64,000 nt of DNA from Synechococcus sp. C9 (GTDB lineage: Bacteria > Cyanobacteriota > Cyanobacteriia > Gloeomargaritales > Gloeomargaritaceae). Positions 1-8,434 of this stretch are shown one piece after another. Numbering within the stretch: position 1 is the first letter of the stretch; every line of letters begins with the position of its first letter. A program made the translations under genes and the position numbers. The notes under the pieces were generated by a model. That model was given only the letters and a program-made list of their open reading frames with translations, was not told where the DNA came from and did no database searches. The DNA is taken from positions 1 to 64,000 of the forward strand of contig NZ_JALAAD010000001.1 of NCBI RefSeq assembly GCF_022984075.1, written 5' to 3'.

Positions 1-23
1 CCCAATCATAACTTAGATTGCTA

Positions 24-57
24 GGGCACATCCCCAAAAATAAGTTGCAGAGGTGCC
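24..57. repeat. short GGGCAC...GTGCC inverted-repeat relic
   Basis: GGGCAC at 24-29 faces GAGGTGCC at 50-57 around an AT-rich core. The same ends bound a 110-bp element at 14516-14625, and one end recurs at 3055 and 31958. I read this as an internally deleted copy upstream of shc. It could also be a simple hairpin in the shc leader. Confidence 0.4.
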
Positions 58-101
58 TGCTCCTGATATAAATAGAAATGGCTTGTCGCACTAGGAACCC
101 T

Positions 102-2057
102 ATGACCACCGTTGATTTGGCAAAACTCAAACAAAGCATCAGCCGCAGTCACGATTATTTACTGTCCCTACAACATCCTGATGGGTATTGGTGGGCAACC
201 CTGGAATCGAATGTGACCATGACGGCGGAATTGGTGCTTTTGTACTTTATTTGGGGCATTCCTGAGCGTTTACCCCTAGAGAAAATTAAAACCTATATTC
301 TCAACCAGCAACGGGAACATGGGGGCTGGGAATTATATTACGATGATGGGGGGGATTTGAATTGCACCATTGAAGCCTACATGGCGTTGCGTTTACTAGG
401 TTGTAGTGCGAATGAACCCGCTTTAGCAAAAGCCAAAACCCTGATTCTTTCCCGGGGTGGTGTGACCCGTGCCCGCATTTTTACCAAACTCAATTTGGCG
501 TTGCTTGGTTGTTATGATTGGCAAGGTTTGCCCTCGTTGCCCCCTTGGTTGATGCTGTTACCTGCTGGGGGTTTCTTTAGCATCTATGAAATGTCCAGTT
601 GGGCGAGAAGTAGCACCGTGCCGTTGATTATTGTCTTTGATAAAAAACCCATTTATCCCCAGGGATTTAATTTAGATGAATTGTATGTTGAATCCCCCAG
701 CGAACGCCGTTATGAATTACCCCAAAAAGGAGATTGGACAGATATTTTTGTCTGGCTAGATCAGGGGTTCAAATTCGCAGAAACTTGGAACCTTACCCCA
801 TTCAGACCGGAGGGTTTAATCGAGGCGGAACAATGGATTTTGCAACGGCAGGAAGAAACCGGGGATTGGGGGGGCATTCAACCGGCGATGGTCAATTCGC
901 TCTTGGCGTTACGTTGTCTGGACTATGACTTGGCGGAACCGGCGGTGGTGCGGGGGTTTCAAGCGGTTGAGAAGTTCTGTGTTGAGCGTGAACGTGAATA
1001 CTGGATGCAACCCTGTGTCTCGCCGGTGTGGGATACGGCTTTGACGGTGCGGGCGTTGGTGGACAGTGGGTTGGCTCCCGACCATCCAGCCCTGGTGCGA
1101 GCGGGGCAATGGTTATTACAAAAGCAGATTTTGAATACCTACGGGGATTGGGCGGTGAAAAATCCCCATGCCCGTCCGGGGGGTTGGGCGTTTGAGTTTG
1201 ATAACCGCTATTACCCGGATGTGGACGATACGGCGGTGGTGGTGATGGCTTTGGCACAAATCCGTTTGCCCAATGAACGGGAGAAACAGCAGGCGATCCG
1301 GCGGGCAGTGGATTGGATTGTGTCTATGCAATGTACTAATGGTTCCTGGGGGGCTTTTGACAAGGACAACAACCAGGAATGGCTGAATGCTCTGCCCTAT
1401 GGGGATTTGCGGGCGATGATTGACCCTGGCACGGCGGATGTGACCGCACGGGTGTTGGAAATGGCGCATTACCCAGGGGCGAGTTTGCCGCTCCCGGTGT
1501 ACCAACGGGCGGTGCATTATTTACTCCAAGTCCAGGAGCCGACGGGGAGTTGGTTTGGGCGGTGGGGGGTGAATTACATTTACGGGACAAGTGGGGTGTT
1601 GGCGGCGTTGCGGGGGGAACCGATTGCCGAACGGGCGTGCCAGCGGGGGCGGACGTGGTTGTTGGCGCACCAAAATCCCGATGGGGGGTGGGGGGAAACC
1701 TGCCGCAGTTACCAAGACCCGTCTTTGCAGGGGCAGGGCGTGAGTACGGTGTCCCAAACCGCCTGGGGGGTATTGGGGTTGCTTGCCGCTGGGGGTACGG
1801 CGGAACCGGCGGTTGAACGGGGGATTGATTACCTGTTGGCGCAACAGCAGACCGATGGTTCCTGGTCGGAAACCCTGTTTACCGGCACGGGCTTTCCCCA
1901 GCATTTTTACCTACGCTATAACTTGTATTATCAACACTTCCCGTTAATGGCTCTGGGACGCTATTACCAGCGGGTTGCCCAGCCCTTGGCGATACCTTTG
2001 GGGGTGCATCCTAGGTCTGAATCGGTGGTTTTACCGGTAAATTTGGCGGATGGGTAG
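102..2057 (+). CDS. shc: squalene-hopene cyclase
   Basis: Cyclises squalene to hopene/hopanol, the committed step of hopanoid synthesis, as a monotopic membrane enzyme. The catalytic acid motif DVDDTA lies at residues 373-378 counted from the ATG at 102, which matches its place in characterised enzymes. That favours this start over the ATG at 78. QW repeats (for example QEPTGSWFGRWG and QTDGSW) run through both halves, as in the family. The length of 651 residues is normal. The next gene, 73 bases on, is a squalene synthase, so the two probably form an operon that makes and cyclises squalene. Confidence 0.95.
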   Translation: MTTVDLAKLKQSISRSHDYLLSLQHPDGYWWATLESNVTMTAELVLLYFIWGIPERLPLEKIKTYILNQQREHGGWELYYDDGGDLNCTIEAYMALRLLGCSANEPALAKAKTLILSRGGVTRARIFTKLNLALLGCYDWQGLPSLPPWLMLLPAGGFFSIYEMSSWARSSTVPLIIVFDKKPIYPQGFNLDELYVESPSERRYELPQKGDWTDIFVWLDQGFKFAETWNLTPFRPEGLIEAEQWILQRQEETGDWGGIQPAMVNSLLALRCLDYDLAEPAVVRGFQAVEKFCVEREREYWMQPCVSPVWDTALTVRALVDSGLAPDHPALVRAGQWLLQKQILNTYGDWAVKNPHARPGGWAFEFDNRYYPDVDDTAVVVMALAQIRLPNEREKQQAIRRAVDWIVSMQCTNGSWGAFDKDNNQEWLNALPYGDLRAMIDPGTADVTARVLEMAHYPGASLPLPVYQRAVHYLLQVQEPTGSWFGRWGVNYIYGTSGVLAALRGEPIAERACQRGRTWLLAHQNPDGGWGETCRSYQDPSLQGQGVSTVSQTAWGVLGLLAAGGTAEPAVERGIDYLLAQQQTDGSWSETLFTGTGFPQHFYLRYNLYYQHFPLMALGRYYQRVAQPLAIPLGVHPRSESVVLPVNLADG

Positions 2058-2130
2058 GAGAACTGGTTTTTTTCCGCTATACTTTGCGCTAATGGTATGG
2101 TGTGTGTAGTGGTGGAAAGGAGTTGAGCGG

Positions 2131-2952
2131 ATGGATCTGCGCCGGGGTGCTTTAGAGTTGCTCAAGGAAACGAGCCGCACGTTTTTCATTCCCATCAGTG
2201 GCCTGCCTTCAGGTCTCCAGGAAGCGGTGACTTCCGCCTACCTCTGTATGCGGGCGATTGATGAAATTGAAGACCACCCGGATTTGGATAATGCCACCAA
2301 GGTAAAATTGCTCCGCTCGGTGAGCTTGACCCTGGAGGCGGCGACGGATACGTTTGCGGTGAATGATTTGTCCCTGGCGTTGGCGGTGCATCAAACCCCT
2401 CTGCCGGAGGTGACGGTGCGGATTGGGGAATGGGCACTTTTGGCTCCCCCGACGATTGCCCCCCGGGTGTGGGATGCGACGGCGGCAATGGCGGACCGGA
2501 TGGCCTACTGGGCTTCCTGCAACTGGCGGATTCAGACCGAGGCGGACCTGGATCGCTATACCTTTGGGGTGGCGGGGGCCGTGGGGTTATTGCTCTCGGA
2601 TTTATGGGCCTGGTACGACGGGACGCAGACCAACCGTTCCCTAGCCATCGGTTTTGGGCGGGGGTTGCAGGCGGTGAATATCCTGCGGAATCACGGGGAA
2701 GACCAGCGGCGGGGGGTGAGTTTTTTCCCGGATGGTTGGGGCAAGGAGGAAATGCACGCCTATGCCCGCCGGAATCTCGCCTTAGCGGATGCCTATAATG
2801 CTTCCCTGGGGGATGGCCCGGCTCTGAGTTTTTGCCAAATTCCTTTGGCTTTAGCCCATGCGACCTTGGGGGCTTTGGCCCAGGGACAAACGAAACTCAC
2901 CCGCAGTGCGGTGATGGCTCTGGTGGCGCAGGTGACTGGGGGCAGACGTTAG
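2131..2952 (+). CDS. sqs: squalene synthase (squalene/phytoene synthase family)
   Basis: Predicted to condense two farnesyl diphosphates to squalene. The first aspartate-rich motif DEIED is at residues 44-48. The second metal-binding site is NHGED at 187-191, where many relatives have a DxxED-type motif. The N-terminal SRTFFIPI stretch is typical of squalene rather than phytoene synthases. The protein has 273 residues, shorter than eukaryotic enzymes because it lacks the C-terminal membrane anchor, which is usual in bacteria. Its position after shc supports squalene as product; phytoene or dehydrosqualene synthase is the alternative. Confidence 0.85.
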   Translation: MDLRRGALELLKETSRTFFIPISGLPSGLQEAVTSAYLCMRAIDEIEDHPDLDNATKVKLLRSVSLTLEAATDTFAVNDLSLALAVHQTPLPEVTVRIGEWALLAPPTIAPRVWDATAAMADRMAYWASCNWRIQTEADLDRYTFGVAGAVGLLLSDLWAWYDGTQTNRSLAIGFGRGLQAVNILRNHGEDQRRGVSFFPDGWGKEEMHAYARRNLALADAYNASLGDGPALSFCQIPLALAHATLGALAQGQTKLTRSAVMALVAQVTGGRR

Positions 2953-3283
2953 GAACTATTTGCCCTATAACTTAGTACTAGAGAATTCTTTTGTACTAAA
3001 AATAGGTCAATTGCAAATTCCTATGGAAAGAGCATTCATCGGGAATCAACTCTAGGGCACCTCTGTAAATTCAAAGTTAGCGGTCGCAGGGGGCACCCCC
3101 GCTCTTGGTTCTGGAGAATTTCGGTATGCCTACGGCACGCCAGCGAACGCCAATCAAATAGGATGGCTATATGATCATGGCGGGTCATCATTTCGGAAGC
3201 CAGCGAGATATTTTGGGGTGGGATGCAATTCCGGTTCCCGCATCGGGCAGGAACCCTGTCTAAAATGTGTCAAAATGTAAAGC
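2953..3283. repeat. intergenic stretch with decayed dispersed-repeat halves
   Basis: No gene is visible. Bases 3082-3171 match the inner and right part of the window's MITE-like repeat in reverse orientation: the GGTCGCAGGG core, the GTATGCCTACGGCACGC segment and a degenerate terminus GGATGGCTATA. The other terminus is missing. A GGGCACCTCT end of the second repeat family lies at 3055-3064. The 3175-3280 part is unassigned and probably holds the ribF promoter. Confidence 0.6.
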
Positions 3284-4219
3284 GTGTGGACAACCGAAAC
3301 CCTGACCCATATTTTGACCCCAACGGCCATTGCCCTGGGGAATTTTGATGGCCTGCACCGAGGACACCGGGCGGTCATGGACCCGATTTTGGCTGACCCC
3401 AATCTGTGGGCAACGGTGGTTACCTTTCGTCCCCATCCGGTGGAGTATTTCAGCGGTCAACCCCGTGCCCTGTTAACCCCCTTAGCAGAAAAACAGGAAA
3501 TTCTGGCGAGTTGGGGCGTACAGCAATTGGTATTACTTACCTTTGACCGGGAGTTGGCACAGTTGACCCCGGCGGCATTTTTTGATGAAATTATTGTCCA
3601 ACACCTACACGCCCAGCGGATCAGTGTGGGTTTTGATTTTTGTTTTGGGCGAGAACGGCAGGGTAATGCGGAATTACTGCAAAAATTAGGGCAAGAAGCG
3701 GGCATCACCGTCACCATTATCCCAGAATGTACTGTAGATGGAGAGCGCATTAGCAGTTCCCGGGTGCGGGAATTACTGCTGGCGGGACAACCGGAACAGG
3801 TACAGCGTTTGTTGGGACGACCCTATGAGCTGATCGGTGAGGTGGTACGGGGGCAATCCCTGGGACATGGGTTGGGCTTTCCGACCGCCAATTTACAGTT
3901 ACCGGCACGGAAATTTTTACCCCGCCAGGGGGTGTACTGCGTGGAAGTGACGGCAGAGCGGGAGCTACAGGCGCAACCGGGGGTGATGAATTTGGGATAC
4001 CGCCCGACGGTGGATGGGCAAACCCTGACGGCGGAAGTGCATGTGTTGGGATGGCGGGGGGATTTGTATGGGCAACGTCTGCGGGTGGCTCTGCGGCATT
4101 TTTTGCGTCCCGAACAAAAATTCAGCGGGGTGAGTGCCCTGAAAGCCCAAATTCACCGGGATTGTCAGGCGGCACGGGAGTATTTCCAATTACCCTTAGA
4201 GCAGTTGGAGCCGACCTGA
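3284..4219 (+). CDS. ribF: bifunctional riboflavin kinase / FAD synthetase
   Basis: Phosphorylates riboflavin to FMN and adenylates FMN to FAD in the cytoplasm. The N-terminal adenylyltransferase domain carries GNFDGLHRGH near residues 18-27. The C-terminal flavokinase domain has GFPTANL near 198-204. The length of 311 residues is normal. The start is GTG; the nucleotide-binding strand begins only about 15 residues in, so no later start is reasonable. It lies 53 bases before rlmN on the same strand. Confidence 0.95.
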   Translation: MWTTETLTHILTPTAIALGNFDGLHRGHRAVMDPILADPNLWATVVTFRPHPVEYFSGQPRALLTPLAEKQEILASWGVQQLVLLTFDRELAQLTPAAFFDEIIVQHLHAQRISVGFDFCFGRERQGNAELLQKLGQEAGITVTIIPECTVDGERISSSRVRELLLAGQPEQVQRLLGRPYELIGEVVRGQSLGHGLGFPTANLQLPARKFLPRQGVYCVEVTAERELQAQPGVMNLGYRPTVDGQTLTAEVHVLGWRGDLYGQRLRVALRHFLRPEQKFSGVSALKAQIHRDCQAAREYFQLPLEQLEPT

Positions 4220-4272
4220 AGCCCTCCCATCCGTTACCCTAGAAATTGCAAACCCCGATTCTCGTCACCGCC

Positions 4273-5298
4273 ATGCACAGCCGTCCCCTGTTGGGGCAAA
4301 CCCTGACTGAACTCACCGCCTGGGTCACGGCGCAGGGGCAACCCGCCTACCGGGCAAAACAACTGCACCAATGGCTCTACCAGCGGGGGGTGCGGCACTT
4401 TCAGGACATTACCGTGTTTCCCAAATCCTGGCGGGAGCAGGCGCAACTGGAACTGGGGCGTTCCCACATAGCTCAGCGGTGGATTGCTCGGGATGGGACG
4501 GTCAAGTATTTATTACAATTGCATGACGGCAATCTGATTGAAACCGTCGGTATTCCCAGTGCGGATCGGTTGACCGTGTGTGTTTCGTCCCAGGTGGGTT
4601 GTCCGATGGCTTGTGATTTTTGCGCCACTGGCAAACAGGGTTTTACCCGCAATTTAGCGGTGCATGAAATTTTGGATCAGGTGTTGACGGTGCAAACGGA
4701 CATGGCACGCCGGGTGTCCCACCTGGTGTTTATGGGGATGGGGGAGCCGTTGCTGAACCTGGATGCCCTGGTAACTGCCATTCACCGCTTGCATCAGGAC
4801 TGTGGCATTTCCCAGCGGGCGATGACCATTTCTACGGTGGGGGTGCCCCAGCAAATTGCACGCCTTGCCCAAGCCCAACTCCAGACCACGTTGGCGGTGA
4901 GTTTGCACGCCCCCACCCAGGAGTTGCGCCAGCGGTTGATTCCCAGTGGTCGCCATTATCCCTTGGAGCAGTTATTGGCGGACTGTCGGGATTATGTGGC
5001 ACGGACAAAGCGGCGGGTGAGTTTTGAATACACCCTGTTGCGTGGGGTCAATGACACCCCGGAGTTAGCCCATCAGCTGGCGAAGTTACTGCGGGGTTTT
5101 CAAAGCCATGTGAATTTGATTCCCTACAATCCCATCGCCGATGCGGACTATCAACGCCCCACGATGGAGCAGGTGCAGGCGTTCCAAAGGATTTTGGCAG
5201 GGGAGCATATTGCGGTGACGGTGCGGCAAACCCGGGGTTTGTCTGCCCAGGCGGCTTGTGGTCAATTGCGTTCGCTGGTGGGAACAATCGCTAAATGA
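4273..5298 (+). CDS. rlmN: 23S rRNA (A2503-C2)/tRNA (A37) methyltransferase RlmN
   Basis: Radical-SAM enzyme that methylates C2 of A2503 in 23S rRNA and A37 in some tRNAs. The cluster motif CPMACDFC (CxxxCxxC) is at residues 110-117 and GMGEPLLN follows. The C-terminal methyl-carrying cysteine is in the AACGQL context near residue 330. The frame is open from a TTG at 4246, but the ATG at 4273 gives 341 residues, normal for the family. It probably forms an operon with ribF. Confidence 0.93.
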   Translation: MHSRPLLGQTLTELTAWVTAQGQPAYRAKQLHQWLYQRGVRHFQDITVFPKSWREQAQLELGRSHIAQRWIARDGTVKYLLQLHDGNLIETVGIPSADRLTVCVSSQVGCPMACDFCATGKQGFTRNLAVHEILDQVLTVQTDMARRVSHLVFMGMGEPLLNLDALVTAIHRLHQDCGISQRAMTISTVGVPQQIARLAQAQLQTTLAVSLHAPTQELRQRLIPSGRHYPLEQLLADCRDYVARTKRRVSFEYTLLRGVNDTPELAHQLAKLLRGFQSHVNLIPYNPIADADYQRPTMEQVQAFQRILAGEHIAVTVRQTRGLSAQAACGQLRSLVGTIAK

Positions 5299-5422
5299 GT
5301 TGTCGCAATCACCCGTCAATTGTGCATGAAATTTTATATTTACAAAATCAATTCAACCTCAAGGGTCGCAGGACATCACCCGTCCTGGTTCTGGGGAATT
5401 TTTGTTCATAAATTATTGCCTA

Positions 5423-5514
5423 TAGTAATACCAACTGAAAATGGAATAGGGGTCGCAGGGCACCGCCCCGTTCTGGGGGATTTCTGCTCACTAATCAAGT
5501 AGGATTACTATATC
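5423..5514. repeat. MITE-like repeat, short form, reverse orientation
   Basis: It runs from TATAGTAAT to GTAGGATTACTATAT, degenerate versions of the TATAGCAATCCTA/TAGGATTGCTATA ends seen elsewhere. It contains the shared GGAATAGGGGTCGCAGGG core and lacks the GTGCCGTAGGCATAC block, so it is the short form. A second core fragment (GGTCGCAGGACATCACCCGTCC) lies just upstream at 5365-5386. The rest of the 5299-5729 gap shows no gene. Confidence 0.8.
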
Positions 5515-5729
5515 GTGAAAGTCTTGTGTAGCCAAAAGAATAGTCTCTATTTTCCACGATGTAGCCCCTTCTGATGTAGCTTTCCTCTAGAGCATGGACT
5601 GATAACCCTCAGAATGGCTCTTATCTAGTTGCCAATGCTAATAAACGCCCTGTGATAGAAAATATATGTAGAGAGGCAGGATACAACCCTCGATTATCGG
5701 TACACCTGAAGACCTTTTAGGAGATGACC

Positions 5730-5924
5730 ATGTGGAATGATCCAATTATCGAGGAACTACATAAAATCCGAGCCGATCGAGATGCTCAATTTAACGGTGA
5801 TCTAACTGCAATGCTGGAATCTCTTAAAACGATCGAGCAGGAATGGCTATTAAAATTTCCCAAGCTAATGTCAGGGGAGATTCGGGTAAAATCTGCAGAG
5901 CAACCGGTGGAGGATGTGCTGTAG
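5730..5924 (+). CDS. small conserved-type protein, possible antitoxin partner
   Basis: Soluble protein of 64 residues, mostly helical and charged, starting MWNDPIIEELHKIR. Such MWNDPIVEE-type small proteins recur in cyanobacteria beside mobile and TA-like genes, but I know no assigned function. The ATG at 5730 is preferred over 5724 because AGGAG at 5719-5723 then has a six-base spacing. The stop TAG shares its last base with the GTG of the DUF4160 gene, so the two are probably translationally coupled. A damaged copy of its 3' end sits at 6707-6769. Confidence 0.6.
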   Translation: MWNDPIIEELHKIRADRDAQFNGDLTAMLESLKTIEQEWLLKFPKLMSGEIRVKSAEQPVEDVL

Positions 5925-6178
5925 TGCCAACCGTCCTATATTTGCGTGGCTGGAGATTTCATTTCTATTCCAACGAAGGAGCAGAACCAATCCACATCCA
6001 CGCCCAAAAGGGAGAAGCTGAATGCAAATACTGGCTCGATTTGGAACTATATGACATTCGAGAAGCCTATGCTTATAATATGACTAAGCGAGATACTAGA
6101 GAGGTGCGTAAAATTATTCTACAAAATTTTGATGAAATTGTGGAAGCTTGGAACACTTATTTTGGAGATCAGCTATGA
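5924..6178 (+). CDS. DUF4160 domain protein
   Basis: The 84-residue product starts VPTVLYLRGWRFHFYSNEG and contains PIHIHAQKGEAECKYWL, the signature of DUF4160. The GTG start overlaps the preceding stop codon by one base; the longer open frame from 5843 lies inside the upstream gene and is unlikely. DUF4160 genes are typically paired with a DUF2442 gene in small two-gene modules that look like toxin-antitoxin pairs, and one follows here with an ATGA overlap. Biochemical role unknown. Confidence 0.75.
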   Translation: MPTVLYLRGWRFHFYSNEGAEPIHIHAQKGEAECKYWLDLELYDIREAYAYNMTKRDTREVRKIILQNFDEIVEAWNTYFGDQL

Positions 6179-6435
6179 GTAAACATCACATAGTGCAAAG
6201 CCTCACTTTTGACCAAGAGAATATGATTTTAACGGTGGATGGCTCGACCTATCACATTCCCATTGATCGAGCATCCAAACGGCTAGCTCAAGCTACCGAA
6301 GCAGAACGAAACTTCTATAAAATTTCCCCATCTGGCTATGGTATCCACTGGTTCACCATTGATGAAGACCTATCCATTGACGGTTTGATTCGCTTAGCTA
6401 ATAACCTACAACCGCAAAACATATCCCAATGGTGA
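6175..6435 (+). CDS. DUF2442 domain protein (first copy)
   Basis: The 86-residue product carries the DUF2442 pattern: DGSTYHIPID near residues 22-31, then the helix RLAQATEAERNFYKISPSGYGIHW and the end IDEDLSIDGLIR. The ATG overlaps the DUF4160 stop codon (ATGA), so the two are probably made together. The following gene is a second, divergent DUF2442 protein that again overlaps, by seven bases. Function unknown; partner of DUF4160 by context. Confidence 0.75.
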   Translation: MSKHHIVQSLTFDQENMILTVDGSTYHIPIDRASKRLAQATEAERNFYKISPSGYGIHWFTIDEDLSIDGLIRLANNLQPQNISQW

Positions 6436-6683
6436 AAGATATTACTGCTGTAAAACCAATCAAAGACTATCAACCGCATCTTAACTTTGAAGATGGTATA
6501 GAGGGCATTGTTGATCTAGCAGAAATTATTAAATTTAGCGGCATCTTTGAACTGCTCCAAGACCTAGCATATTTTACTACTGTTAGAGTCAATCCAGATT
6601 TAGGAACCATTTGCTGGGAGAATGGTGCAGACTTCGATCCTGTTGTGCTTTATGCAAAAATCGCTAACCACAACTACCAATAG
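6429..6683 (+). CDS. DUF2442 domain protein (second, divergent copy)
   Basis: The 84-residue product reads VKDITAVKPIKDYQPHLNFEDGIEGIVDL and then TVRVNPDLGTICWENGADFDPVVLYAK. This is the other common DUF2442 subtype, with the LGTICWENGADF end. It overlaps the first DUF2442 gene by seven bases. Usually this subtype follows its own DUF4160 gene, which is absent here. It may belong to a second module that lost its partner. Confidence 0.75.
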   Translation: MVKDITAVKPIKDYQPHLNFEDGIEGIVDLAEIIKFSGIFELLQDLAYFTTVRVNPDLGTICWENGADFDPVVLYAKIANHNYQ

Positions 6684-6706
6684 AGGAAATAAGCGATCGC
6701 CGGTTA

Positions 6707-6769
6707 CCCAAGCTGATGTCAGGGGAGATACGGATAAAATCTGCAGAGAAAATGGCGGAGGATGTGATG
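6707..6769 (+). pseudogene. remnant copy of the 3' end of the 5730-5924 gene
   Basis: Bases 6707-6769 (CCCAAGCTGATGTCAGGGGA, then ATAAAATCTGCAGAG and GGAGGATGTGATG) closely match the last 65 bases of the small gene ending at 5924, with a few substitutions and no stop at the equivalent place. No start or upstream half is present. A HIP1-type octamer GCGATCGC lies just before it at 6693-6700. The rest of the 6684-7106 gap shows no further gene. Confidence 0.75.
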
Positions 6770-7106
6770 GGTTACAGTCACACTCATTATACGTCATAGA
6801 ATTTAAGACTCCTATATTTTAACATCTAAAACTTTGTTGTTGGTGTTCTTTTTTTCTTGTCGTGTAGTAAGATATTGGGGTCTTCAGAACTATAGTGCTA
6901 TAAATGCGTGTATGGGGCAATCTTATTCAAGTAATGGTAAATTAGTATGAGGGATAAAATTAAGGGTACTCTTAATATGATTAGCACCAAAAGAAAGTTA
7001 TCTGGCTACAATACTGGTATAACTGAAAACAAAGACTGGGAGCTAAGTTCCGGCGATCCATGCTTAGAGGTTTAACAATGCGCTGTACCCTATGCGGCGG
7101 TGGGTT

Positions 7107-7700
7107 ATGAAAAAGGTTGTCATCCAATCCTTCATCCTGGGAATGTCCCTGGGCAGTGCGATTCCTATGGGGGCGTATGACCCGGTGCAATTGGCGCAAT
7201 TAAAAACCACCAAACAATGCCCGAATTGTGACCTGAGTCGGGCGGATTTGCAGGATCAGGATTTAACTGGAGCGAATTTACAGGGGGCGAATTTGACCAA
7301 TACCATTTTGGTGTTTACTCGCTTATCCCAAGCTAAGTTGCAGGGTGCCTATTTGGCGGGGGTCAATGCCTACGGGGTGAATTTGCAAAATGCTGATTTA
7401 ACCGGGGTGAATTTATACGTGGCGAACCTGGTGCGGGGGGAATTGCAGGGCGCTAATTTGACCCAAGCGTTTTTGGGTGGGAGCAATTTATTTGAAGCCC
7501 AACTGCAAGGTGCCAATCTCACCCAAGCCCGTTTGCCCTTTAGTAATCTGGGTTTTGCCCAACTGCAAGGGGCGAATCTGAGCGGGGCAGACCTGCGGGC
7601 GACCAATTTATTTCACGCCAATCTGACCGGCGCCAACCAACAGGATATGAACCTCACGGGTGCCCATCGGTTCCAAACCCTGGGGTTGCTCAGCCCATGA
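7107..7700 (+). CDS. exported pentapeptide-repeat protein
   Basis: An N-terminal signal-like segment (MKKVVIQSFILGMSLGSAIPMGA) is followed by a short CPNCDLSRADL cap. About 25 A(D/N)LxG-type pentapeptides then run to residue ~190, predicting a right-handed quadrilateral beta helix, probably in the periplasm or thylakoid lumen. The function of such lumenal pentapeptide proteins in cyanobacteria is mostly unknown. An ATG at 7092 would add MRRWV and cannot be excluded. The stop overlaps the start of rsmE (ATGA), suggesting co-transcription. Confidence 0.8.
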   Translation: MKKVVIQSFILGMSLGSAIPMGAYDPVQLAQLKTTKQCPNCDLSRADLQDQDLTGANLQGANLTNTILVFTRLSQAKLQGAYLAGVNAYGVNLQNADLTGVNLYVANLVRGELQGANLTQAFLGGSNLFEAQLQGANLTQARLPFSNLGFAQLQGANLSGADLRATNLFHANLTGANQQDMNLTGAHRFQTLGLLSP

Positions 7701-8422
7701 ACGCCCTGGCGGGGTATCAGCGGTTGACGATTCACCCCCAACAAATTCAGGGGCAACAGGTGCATTTGACCCCGGCGCAAAGCCATTACCTGGGGCGGGT
7801 GTTGCGGTTGGCGGTGGGGGATGAATTTATTGCGATGGACGGTCAGGGGCATTGGTGGCGGGCGCAATTGCTCACCCCGACTCTGGCGCAGTTGGGGGAA
7901 TTACTATCTATTTGGCGGGAACTGCCTGCCCCAATCGCACTGCTGATGGGAATTCCCAAGGGGGATGGGATGGATCAGGTGGTACGGCAGGCGACGGAAC
8001 TGGGGGTGCGGCAGATTTGGCCACTGCTTACAGAACGAACACAGGTACAACCGGGCCCTGGGCGCATTGAACGGTGGCGGCGGATTGCGGTAGAAGCGGC
8101 GGAACAGTCCTGGCGGCAATGGATACCGGCGGTGTTTCCGGCTCAACCTCTGGTCACAGCCCTAGCGCAGGTGGGGGATATGCCCAAATTGGTGTGCGAC
8201 CCAGCACCGGAATTGCCACATCTGGTAACTGTACTGCGCCCGGAACCGACGGCTTTGGCGGTACTCATCGGGCCGGAGGGGGGCTGGAGTCCGGCGGAAA
8301 TGGCTTGGTTGCAGACCCAGGGGGGGCAGGTGGTGTCCCTGGGGGGGCGGGTTTTGCGTACCGTCACCGCACCGGTCGTCGCTCTGGCGCTGATTGGGGC
8401 ATCATGGGAACAGTACCCTTAG
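7697..8422 (+). CDS. rsmE: 16S rRNA (uracil1498-N3)-methyltransferase
   Basis: SPOUT-class methyltransferase that modifies U1498 of 16S rRNA. Visible family blocks are SHYLGRVLRLAVGD near residues 30-43, KGDGMDQVVRQATELGVRQIWPL near 84-106, IGPEGGWSPAE near 193-203 and the knot motif SLGGRVLRTVTA near 215-226. Most relatives read LGxRILRxETA; here the acidic residue is V. The 241-residue length is normal. It overlaps the pentapeptide gene by four bases and is followed by pepF after 12 bases. Confidence 0.92.
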   Translation: MNALAGYQRLTIHPQQIQGQQVHLTPAQSHYLGRVLRLAVGDEFIAMDGQGHWWRAQLLTPTLAQLGELLSIWRELPAPIALLMGIPKGDGMDQVVRQATELGVRQIWPLLTERTQVQPGPGRIERWRRIAVEAAEQSWRQWIPAVFPAQPLVTALAQVGDMPKLVCDPAPELPHLVTVLRPEPTALAVLIGPEGGWSPAEMAWLQTQGGQVVSLGGRVLRTVTAPVVALALIGASWEQYP

Positions 8423-8434
8423 CAGGAAGCGTTC

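Noticed and set aside
892-1257. Minus-strand open frame opposite shc
   Set aside because: Proline- and arginine-rich shadow of a conserved cyclase gene; no domain or start signal.
5320-5502. 60-codon frame after rlmN
   Set aside because: It is made mostly of dispersed-repeat sequence.
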